Assembly: GCA_964613675.1 (NCBI GenBank)
Contig: CAZTIH010000105.1
Location: 1 to 9,612 of the forward strand
DNA length: 9,612 bases
Source of the DNA: DAIUCA01 sp964613675
GTDB lineage: Bacteria; Pseudomonadota; Gammaproteobacteria; Competibacterales; Competibacteraceae
Reading direction: 5' to 3'
Position 1 is the first letter of the stretch. Each line of letters starts with the position of its first letter. Made by a program: the position numbers and the translations under genes. The notes beneath the pieces are model-generated. The model saw nothing but the letters and a program-made list of their open reading frames with translations, had not been told where the DNA came from and did not search any database. Below are positions 1 to 5,982 of this stretch, in pieces.

Positions 1-1
1 G

Positions 2-700
2 GAGAATGGCGATATGACCCGCGATGAGTTACGGGGATCGTGGGCGGGGGCGATGGGCCATACCCAGTTTATTCCCTCCACTTTTTTGCAGTTTGGCGTG
101 GACTTTAATGGCAACGGACGACGCGATCTATTTGAACTCGAAGATGCCCTGGCGTCAGCGGCCCATTATTTGAGTCGTTCGGGCTTTGAGAGGGGGCGTC
201 CCACGCTGTTGGAAGTGCGGGTTACGCCCGCGTTTGACTGGCAACGGTTAGATGACACCACCTTGGCGATGGGGCAATGGCGCGGACTCGTTCGCGTGGG
301 AGGGCAACCGCTCCCCAATACCGACATTCCCACCCGTGTCATTGCCCCAACCGGTCATCGCGGCCCGATATTCCTGATCACGCCCAATTTCCAAGCAATT
401 TTGCGTTACAACAATTCGACGGCGTATGCGTTGGCCGTCACCCATTTAGCGGATCGCATCACTGCACGAGATGACTTTGTGACGCCGTGGCCAACGGATT
501 TAACGCCTTTAAGTCGCCGTGAAGCGATGGAGCTACAGGAGCGTTTGAACGGTTTGGGGTTTGATTTGGGCACGGTCGATGGGGTGATTGGGCCGCGCAG
601 TCGGGGAGCGATTAAGCAATTTCAGCAGCGACAGGGCCAAATTCCCGATGGTTACCCGACGCAATCCCTTTTACAGGCGTTGCGTCGGCAGTCTCCGTGA
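2..700 (+). CDS. Lytic murein transglycosylase, MltB family, with C-terminal peptidoglycan-binding domain (5' partial)
   Basis: The protein cleaves the MurNAc-GlcNAc bond of peptidoglycan to leave a 1,6-anhydro end, and should act in the periplasm or at the outer membrane. The gene runs in from the left edge: the frame is open from base 2 and 232 residues are visible. Visible residues 12-25 (GSWAGAMGHTQFIP) are the family signature that follows the catalytic glutamate, which must lie upstream of the window. Residues 34-45 (DFNGNGRRDLFE) match the EF-hand-like calcium loop known from E. coli Slt35/MltB. The stretch NFQAILRYNNSTAYALAV is the conserved end of the SLT_2 domain. From about residue 171 a PG_binding_1 domain follows (LQERLNGLGF, VDGVIGPRSRGAIKQFQ). 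E. coli MltB lacks this domain, but several gammaproteobacterial paralogues have it, so no symbol is given. The signal peptide or lipobox cannot be seen. It converges on the kinase gene. Confidence 0.93.
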   Translation, partial: ENGDMTRDELRGSWAGAMGHTQFIPSTFLQFGVDFNGNGRRDLFELEDALASAAHYLSRSGFERGRPTLLEVRVTPAFDWQRLDDTTLAMGQWRGLVRVGGQPLPNTDIPTRVIAPTGHRGPIFLITPNFQAILRYNNSTAYALAVTHLADRITARDDFVTPWPTDLTPLSRREAMELQERLNGLGFDLGTVDGVIGPRSRGAIKQFQQRQGQIPDGYPTQSLLQALRRQSP

Positions 701-783
701 GTTTTTGGAAGCGATGGGCTTGATTGACCTCCTTCCCGCCCTGAATAACGGGCTGTCGCGCATTTTAGTCAGCGAGACGCGGG

Positions 784-858
784 GAAGCCTTCCGCACTAC
801 GGCCCATTCGCCCATCCCCATAGGCATAGAAGCCTTCCGCACTATGGCCCATTCGCCC
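784..858. repeat. Two direct copies of a 30-bp repeat, the second overlapping the kinase 3' end
   Basis: Copies at 784-813 and 829-858 differ at a single base (C800 versus T845) and are separated by 15 bp, giving a 45-bp period. Each contains the small palindrome GGAAGCCTTCC. The kinase stop codon (minus strand, 842-844) lies inside the second copy. Because the period is a multiple of three, the first copy encodes the same ANGP-stop in the same minus-strand frame. Confidence 0.85.
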
Positions 859-1903
859 GCAACCAATAAGCAATGGGAATCAGCATCAACAGCGTCACAA
901 TTAAGCAACCGCTCACCGTCCACACCCAGGAGGGGAGCGTTTTAGGTAAATGGCGATTCAGTCGGACCCAAGGGAAAGGGTTCGCTTTTGGGGGCACCGT
1001 CACGGTAATGGATCGCAGTCGATGGTTCGTCAACTCCAGGGGAAGCACTTCGGGTTCATGTGACGAATTCCCCGACATTAGCGGTTTGGGCGGCGGCGCG
1101 ACGGCTTGTAAATACTGCTGCTCGGCTTCGTACAGCGCCTGTAAACACTCCCGTGCATGGGGAAACCGTGCGTGAGCGTCCTTTGCCATCATGCGATCTA
1201 TGACCGGTTGAAAGGCCGTGAACGGCGTTGGTAGCTTGGGGATGGGCGCCTCGACATGTTGACGAGCGACGGCAAATTTGTCCGTCCCCGTATAGGGTGG
1301 TTGGCCCGACAACAACTCGAAAAGCAAAATTCCTAGACTGTAAAGGTCGGCGCGATGGTCGATGGTTTTGTCCCCGCGCACCTGTTCGGGACTCATGTAC
1401 TTCGGGCTGCCCAAAAAACCCGCCGCCGTCAACCCCATTTCGTTGTGGAGATCCTTTGCAATCCCAAAATCCGACAGCACCGGCGTCATGCCCCGTTCGT
1501 AAAACAGAATATTTTGCGGTTTGAGATCGCGATGGATGATGCCGCGCTCGTGAGCGTAACCGAGGGCGTCGGCGATGTGCTTGAACAGCCCCAGCGCATC
1601 CCAAACCCCGAGCTGTTTCATGCGATCCCGTAAGGTGCCTCCCCCCATATACTCCATCGCCAAGTAATAACCCTCGTCACTCGTACCCATAGAGAATATC
1701 TTGATGATATGGGGATGGGTGAGACCCGCCACGATCGGGCCTTCATTGAGAAAGCGTTGGGTAAATACGAGATTGTGACTGAGATCGGGGCGCATCACCT
1801 TGAGCGCAACCTGTCGTTGAAGGGATAGCTGATAGGCAAGATAAACCGTTGCCATGCCGCCCCGCCCGATTTTTTCCCGAATCTGATAGTCCGCGATCTG
1901 CAT
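842..1903 (-). CDS. PknB-like serine/threonine protein kinase with one C-terminal transmembrane helix
   Basis: This 353-aa Hanks-type kinase should phosphorylate Ser/Thr on unknown targets with its catalytic domain in the cytoplasm. All core motifs are present: glycine loop GRGGMATV (13-20), ATP-anchoring K35, helix-C E54, catalytic loop HRDLKPQN (124-131, D126), DFG (145-147), SPE in place of APE (171-173) and D186 of subdomain IX. The domain ends near residue 260. A proline-rich linker follows, then one hydrophobic segment (about 326-348). Only five residues (RANGP) come after it, so no extracellular sensor such as PASTA exists here. ATG 1903 is the only plausible start: an in-frame TAG lies a dozen codons upstream and the Gly loop begins at residue 13. 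No Shine-Dalgarno sequence precedes it. The last codons lie in a 30-bp repeat, so the C-terminus may have been trimmed by recombination. It is a lone gene, divergent from the DUF3141 gene. Confidence 0.95.
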   Translation of the reverse strand: MQIADYQIREKIGRGGMATVYLAYQLSLQRQVALKVMRPDLSHNLVFTQRFLNEGPIVAGLTHPHIIKIFSMGTSDEGYYLAMEYMGGGTLRDRMKQLGVWDALGLFKHIADALGYAHERGIIHRDLKPQNILFYERGMTPVLSDFGIAKDLHNEMGLTAAGFLGSPKYMSPEQVRGDKTIDHRADLYSLGILLFELLSGQPPYTGTDKFAVARQHVEAPIPKLPTPFTAFQPVIDRMMAKDAHARFPHARECLQALYEAEQQYLQAVAPPPKPLMSGNSSHEPEVLPLELTNHRLRSITVTVPPKANPFPWVRLNRHLPKTLPSWVWTVSGCLIVTLLMLIPIAYWLRANGP

Positions 1904-2157
1904 GAGGAAGACCGTGCTGTGATCGTTAAGAGGACGCTATTGGAACAGAGGCCCCCGTTACAAAACAACTATCGCGATAACGCAGCCACAATCCGTCCCA
2001 GACATGAGGCGTTTCATTTGACGGACGGGGCTTGTCGCGCATTTAGGCCACTAACGCGCTACGAGCTTTTGCCGTCGTAGGGGAAACGCTCTATCGACGG
2101 CAAAATTTCACAAATAGCTGTCACCATTGACGCAATCCCTTGACCTGAGGACAGGCC
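1904..2157. other. Divergent intergenic region between the kinase and DUF3141 genes, with several palindromes
   Basis: This 254-bp spacer must hold the 5' regions of both flanking genes. It contains a perfect 10-bp palindrome TATCGCGATA (1970-1979), a 6-bp inverted pair TCCGTC/GACGGA (1992-1997 and 2019-2024), a segment (2026-2046) resembling 749-768 on the other side of the kinase gene, and a long inverted repeat (2067-2105) listed separately. I see no convincing coding sequence in it. Confidence 0.6.
2067..2105. promoter_or_regulatory. Perfect 11-bp inverted repeat upstream of the DUF3141 gene (possible operator)
   Basis: The arms TTTTGCCGTCG (2067-2077) and CGACGGCAAAA (2095-2105) are perfectly complementary. 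Three more pairs (TAG 2078-2080 with CTA 2091-2093) form if T2094 is bulged, leaving a 10-nt loop. The T-tract sits in the 5' arm on both strands, so this is not a normal rho-independent terminator. A weak sigma-70-like pair, TTGCCG (2069-2074) and TATCGA (2092-2097) with 17-bp spacing, falls on the two arms. If real, a dimeric repressor bound here would cover the promoter. The inverted repeat is seen; the promoter and operator roles are inference. Confidence 0.4.
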
Positions 2158-4467
2158 GTGTTCCCCTCCTATGACGCCTTCTTTCAACCCCTTTCCGCCT
2201 ATCAAAACGCCGCGAATACGTGGCAACAACTGTTTTTTCTCCATCAACAACAGTTTATTGGGTACGGTCATGAGATAGGCCGACTCGCCCATCAGCTCGG
2301 GCAACAGCTCCAAATCCATCAACAACGCCTCGATTTTCCCCTGCAATGGGGGGGATACTTTCAAGATACCGTGCAGCGACAGCTCCTCTTCTGGGACGTG
2401 CTCCGCCAACGGGGTGATGTTTATTTTCAACTCGAAGAAATCGAAACCAAGCCCATTTTGGCCTTCAACTACGAATTTATTAGCGACGGTCGGCAGTTCA
2501 AGCGGCCCGTCAACTATGCGTTAGTGCGAATTCTGCCCGACGAGAGCGATCCCCTTCCCGAACCTCATCGTCGTCCCTATCTCATCATCGACCCTCGGGC
2601 AGGTCAGGGAGCGGGGATTGGCGGTTCAAAAACGGAGAGCCAGGTGGGGATCGCCCTCAAAGCGGGACATCCGGTGTATTTCGTCATTTTCTACCCCCAA
2701 CCCGAGCCTGAACAAACATTAGCCGAAGTCTGTCGGGCCGAAGCGGAGTTTGTCCGACTCATTCGTCAACGCCATCCCGAGGCCCCGCGCCCGATTATCG
2801 TCGGGAACTGTCAAGGTGGGTGGGGTGCGATGTTGTTGGCGGCCACGCATCCGGGCATGACCGGTCCGGTGGTCTTAAATGGGGCGCCCCTATCGTTTTG
2901 GGCGGGCTGTCAGGGCGCACACGCCATGCGGTATCTCGGGGGACTCGTCGGGGGGACATTGCCCGCGCTGATTTTGAGCGATTTGGGGGGGGGACGCTTT
3001 GACGGTGCCCATTTGGTTTGGAATTTTGAAACGTTTAATCCGGCTAATGTGTGGTGGCGCAAGTACTACGATCTCTACACCAACATCGACACCGATAGCG
3101 CCCGTTATCTCGATTTTGAACGCTGGTGGAGTGGGTTTTATTTCATGAACGAAGCCGAGATTCGGTGGATTTTAGAAAATCTCTTTATTGGCAACAAACT
3201 GGCGCGGGGACAGGCCAATTTGGATCCACGCACCCGCATCGACCTCAAACAAATTCAGTCGCCCATCATCGTCTTTGCCTCGAAAGGGGATGCGATTACG
3301 TCGCCCCCCCAGGCCCTCAATTGGATTGCCGACACCTACCGCGATGAGCGCGAAATCAAAGTCCAGGGACAACGGATTTTGTTTTTACTCCACGACGAGG
3401 TAGGTCATTTAGGGATTTTTGTCTCAAGTCAGGTTGCGAAAACCCATCACAGCCAAATCACCTCGACAATGAAAACCATTGAATCCTTAGCCCCGGGCTT
3501 ATACGAGATGGTGATTGAAAATCAGGAAGGTGAGGGATTGGAGGCCGTCTTTACGGTGACCTTTCGAGAACGACGGTTGGCGGAAGTGTTGGCGATTCAC
3601 GATGATGGCCGCGAAGACGAGTGGATTTTTGGCACTGTGGCGCGGCTGTCCGCCTTTATCACGGAGGGGTACGAGCTATTTTGTCGTCCATGGGTGCAAG
3701 CCCTAGTCAATCCAGCGGTCGCGTATGGATTGCGCAACCTACATCCGTTGCGTTTACGGCGTTCTCTCGTGAGCAGTCGCAACCCCCTGTTGTTTGCACT
3801 TCCCCTGTGGGCCGAACAGGCGGCGGCGTTCCGTGCGCCGGCGGGTGCGGAAAACTTTTTCGTTCAACTGGAGCGGTTAAATGCCCAATTCATCGAACAG
3901 CTTCTCAATGGGGTACGCGATCTGCGAAATGCGCGATTAGAACTAGGGTTCCACGCGATTTACGACCACCCCATGATGCGAAAACTGGGCGAGCGCGAAA
4001 TTGCCTTTTGGAAGTCGGGTGAAGAATTTGATCCCCGCGAGTTACCCGAAGTCCAACAGGCGCTCATTCATCTTAACGATGGCAGCTATGTCGAAGGGGT
4101 GATTCGCATGTTGATTTTGATGGCTAAGGCGCGAGGTACGGTGCGGCGGGATCGCTTGGAAAAGTCGAACCACTTGTTGAGTACACAGATGCCCTTTGCG
4201 AGCGTGTCGAAGCTGCAAATTCGGCACATCATTCACGAACAAACCCTCATCACCGACTTTGGAGGAGAGAAAGCGATCACATCATTGGCCCGACTGATTT
4301 CGGAACCGACGCAGCGACAACAAGCGTTACACATCGTGGAAGACATTGCCGGACCAGTAGAGGAAATGACCCCTGCGACTCAATCCATGTTTAGACGATT
4401 GGGGGAAGTGTTGTCGGTGAACACAACGGGGTTAGCACCATCGCCCATTTCGACGACCGACGCTTGA
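2158..4467 (+). CDS. DUF3141 domain protein, PhaC-like alpha/beta hydrolase with TerB-like C-terminus
   Basis: This 769-aa cytoplasmic protein matches the DUF3141 family nearly end to end; the family's activity is not established as far as I know. The hydrolase part resembles polyhydroxyalkanoate synthases and depolymerases. The nucleophile elbow is GNCQGG (216-221) with C218, the probable acid is D378 (SKGDAITSP) and the probable base is H417 (GHLGIF), a Cys-Asp-His triad like PhaC. Other family blocks are RPVNYALVRI (116-125), IIDPRAGQGAGIGG (143-156), HPVYFVIFYP (171-180) and ERWWSGFYFMN (321-331). The last part (about 660-760) looks like a helical TerB-type tail, including MLILMAKARGTVRRDRLEKS and VEDIAGPVEEMTP. 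The start is GTG 2158: an in-frame TGA ends 9 nt upstream and overlaps the Shine-Dalgarno sequence TGAGGA, so no earlier start is possible. No signal peptide or membrane helix is seen. No PHA genes are adjacent, so a role in storage polymer metabolism is only a guess. Confidence 0.93.
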   Translation: MFPSYDAFFQPLSAYQNAANTWQQLFFLHQQQFIGYGHEIGRLAHQLGQQLQIHQQRLDFPLQWGGYFQDTVQRQLLFWDVLRQRGDVYFQLEEIETKPILAFNYEFISDGRQFKRPVNYALVRILPDESDPLPEPHRRPYLIIDPRAGQGAGIGGSKTESQVGIALKAGHPVYFVIFYPQPEPEQTLAEVCRAEAEFVRLIRQRHPEAPRPIIVGNCQGGWGAMLLAATHPGMTGPVVLNGAPLSFWAGCQGAHAMRYLGGLVGGTLPALILSDLGGGRFDGAHLVWNFETFNPANVWWRKYYDLYTNIDTDSARYLDFERWWSGFYFMNEAEIRWILENLFIGNKLARGQANLDPRTRIDLKQIQSPIIVFASKGDAITSPPQALNWIADTYRDEREIKVQGQRILFLLHDEVGHLGIFVSSQVAKTHHSQITSTMKTIESLAPGLYEMVIENQEGEGLEAVFTVTFRERRLAEVLAIHDDGREDEWIFGTVARLSAFITEGYELFCRPWVQALVNPAVAYGLRNLHPLRLRRSLVSSRNPLLFALPLWAEQAAAFRAPAGAENFFVQLERLNAQFIEQLLNGVRDLRNARLELGFHAIYDHPMMRKLGEREIAFWKSGEEFDPRELPEVQQALIHLNDGSYVEGVIRMLILMAKARGTVRRDRLEKSNHLLSTQMPFASVSKLQIRHIIHEQTLITDFGGEKAITSLARLISEPTQRQQALHIVEDIAGPVEEMTPATQSMFRRLGEVLSVNTTGLAPSPISTTDA

Positions 4468-4530
4468 TGCGCCCTCAAGCTCTAAACGATCTTCAACCAA
4501 GCCCATTTCGACGACCGACGCTTGATGCGC
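4443..4530. repeat. Two perfect 30-bp direct repeats, the first spanning the DUF3141 stop codon
   Basis: Bases 4443-4472 and 4501-4530 are identical over 30 bp, with 28 bp between them (58-bp period). The first copy encodes the last residues of the hydrolase (PISTTDA) and its TGA stop. The second lies in the 77-bp gap before the end of argA. Both begin GCCCATTTCG, close to the GCCCATTCG inside the repeats at 784-858, but the rest differs. I see no clear terminator for either converging gene here. Confidence 0.85.
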
Positions 4531-4544
4531 TCCCACGGAAGGGT

Positions 4545-5861
4545 TCACGGGTCTAGCACCTTCACGAAGACCTGAGAACGTCGCTGGTAGTTGTATAACC
4601 CCACCCGCGCCACGGGCAAATCCTCAAGTTGGGCGGGCGCAAATCCTCGCTCCCGAAACCAGTGAGCGGTTCGCGTCGTTAGCACAAATAGCCGTCGCAG
4701 GTGCTGCTTGTGCGCCTGCCGTTCGACATAACGCAACAACGCCTCCGCCCGCCCTCCGTTGCGATAGTCCGCATGAATGGCGACACAGGCCAATTCCCCC
4801 ACCGCCTCCGCCGCAAAGGGATACAACGCCGCACACCCAATAATCATGTTGTCCCGTTCCATCACGCAGAAATGGTCGATTTCGGTCTCCAATCGCTCCC
4901 GTGAACGCCGAACCAAGGTGCCATCCTCTTCCAGGGGTTTAATCAACGCCAAAATCCCGCCCACATCCTCAATCGTCGCGGCGCGCAACCGATCGTAACC
5001 CTCATGCGTGACTAGGGTACCTACGCCATCCCGTGTAAAGAGTTCGAGTAACAGGCCCCCGTCGATGTGCCGACTTAACAAGTGAACGCGCCGCACCTGT
5101 TGTTGGCTGGCGTGTAGGGCGTACTGCAAATGACGGCGTAAATCCGCGCTTAAATCGTGATGATGGGCCAGGTATTTTTCCAGCTCTTGGGGACGAAATT
5201 GCCCAATCCGCGCCCCCGTTTCGTCGCAAATCGCCGTTCCCTCCCGCAACAAAATGAGCTTGTCCGCCCGCAACGCAATCGCAGTCACCGTCGCGACCTC
5301 CTCCGCAGGCAAATTGAACATCTCACCCGTGGGCGAGTAACCCAACGGCGACAGCAACACAACATTGCCCGCGTCTAAGGCGGCCAATAACCCGGGTTTG
5401 TCGATCCGCCGAATTTCGCCCGTGTAGCCGTAATCCACCCCGTCGTAGATGCCCAAGGGCTTGGCCGTGACAAAGTTGCCCGATAACACCCGTAATCGCT
5501 GATTGAACATAGGCGTCTCCGCCATGCTTTGGGACAACAACGCTTCAATCAACACCCGTATTCCGCCCACGACATCCCGAATCAAGCCCATCGCCTGTTC
5601 ATCGGTGAGGCGGCGGCCATCTACATAACGGGGTTCAAGGCCCGCTTGTCGCAAACGCGCCTCGATTTGGGGACGGGCCCCGTGAACCAGGACGAGTTTC
5701 AGCCCCAAACTGTGCAACACGGCAATGTCGTGAATTAACGCCGGGAGGTGCGCACTTTCGAGCGCGTCGCCGTCAAAGCACAGCACGACGATTTTGCCCC
5801 GATGGGCATTGAGATAGGGCGTCGCCCGTCGGAAACCTAATACAAATTGCGCAGTATCCAT
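4545..5861 (-). CDS. argA: Amino-acid N-acetyltransferase (N-acetylglutamate synthase)
   Basis: The enzyme transfers acetyl from acetyl-CoA to L-glutamate, the first step of arginine biosynthesis, in the cytoplasm. It is 438 aa against 443 in E. coli ArgA and is collinear with it. Residues 1 to about 285 form the amino-acid-kinase-like domain (GFRRATPYLNAHRGK 9-23, HGARPQIEARL 60-70, VSGNF-type LSGNFVTAKPLG 126-137). Residues 290-438 form the GNAT acetyltransferase (RRATIEDVGGIL-like 292-304, LVRRSRERLETEIDHF 316-331, LACVAIHADYR 357-367, LTTRTAHWFRERGF 394-407, LYNYQRRS 422-429). In the family the kinase-like domain binds arginine for feedback inhibition. ATG 5861 is chosen because the ArgA homology begins here. 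The frame stays open to 6305 only because it runs antisense to the lon repeats. No Shine-Dalgarno sequence precedes ATG 5861; a later start is unlikely because conserved residues begin at once. It is divergent from lon and has no arginine genes beside it. Confidence 0.96.
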   Translation of the reverse strand: MDTAQFVLGFRRATPYLNAHRGKIVVLCFDGDALESAHLPALIHDIAVLHSLGLKLVLVHGARPQIEARLRQAGLEPRYVDGRRLTDEQAMGLIRDVVGGIRVLIEALLSQSMAETPMFNQRLRVLSGNFVTAKPLGIYDGVDYGYTGEIRRIDKPGLLAALDAGNVVLLSPLGYSPTGEMFNLPAEEVATVTAIALRADKLILLREGTAICDETGARIGQFRPQELEKYLAHHHDLSADLRRHLQYALHASQQQVRRVHLLSRHIDGGLLLELFTRDGVGTLVTHEGYDRLRAATIEDVGGILALIKPLEEDGTLVRRSRERLETEIDHFCVMERDNMIIGCAALYPFAAEAVGELACVAIHADYRNGGRAEALLRYVERQAHKQHLRRLFVLTTRTAHWFRERGFAPAQLEDLPVARVGLYNYQRRSQVFVKVLDP

Positions 5862-5892
5862 AAAGCCACAAAGTTCGATGAAAACAACAAAG

Positions 5893-5898
5893 ATTGTA
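5893..5898 (-). promoter_or_regulatory. Possible argA -10 element
   Basis: Read on the minus strand the hexamer is TACAAT, five of six matches to the sigma-70 -10 consensus. It would start transcription near 5886, about 25 nt before ATG 5861, which agrees with that start and not with the upstream ATG at 5948. No good -35 hexamer is found 16-18 bp upstream, so the call is weak. Confidence 0.3.
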
Positions 5899-5918
5899 CG
5901 CCCATGGTTCCCCGTCAC

Positions 5919-5950
5919 CTTGCATTGATAAGGAAAACGTTTGGCCATAT
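5919..5950 (+). promoter_or_regulatory. Possible heat-shock (sigma-32-like) promoter of lon
   Basis: CTTGCAT (5919-5925) and GGCCATAT (5943-5950) resemble the sigma-32 elements CTTGAAA and CCCCATNT. Two bases are off in each, and the 17-bp gap is slightly long. Transcription would begin near 5957, giving a leader of about 26 nt that contains the lon ribosome-binding site. Heat-shock control is known for lon in several proteobacteria; its use here is inference. Confidence 0.3.
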
Positions 5951-5982
5951 GTGCGTTGTCAATCAAGACGAGGAAACCGACT

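Noticed and set aside
738..766. Terminator for the transglycosylase gene (GCCC...GGGC followed by a short T-run)
   Set aside because: The stem is only 4 bp and the T-run is not adjacent.
784..858. CRISPR-like repeat-spacer array
   Set aside because: There are only two copies, with a 15-bp gap, and no cas gene or further units nearby.
588..869. 93-aa plus-strand ORF across the end of the transglycosylase and the 30-bp repeats
   Set aside because: It overlaps the PG-binding domain in another frame, and its tail is translated repeat (SLPHYGPFA twice).
2059..2430. 123-aa minus-strand ORF over the DUF3141 start
   Set aside because: It is antisense to well-conserved DUF3141 coding sequence and shows no recognisable domain.
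5946..5948. Alternative argA ATG giving 29 extra residues (MAKRFPYQ...)
   Set aside because: It has no Shine-Dalgarno sequence, no homology to ArgA, and lies upstream of the candidate -10 element.
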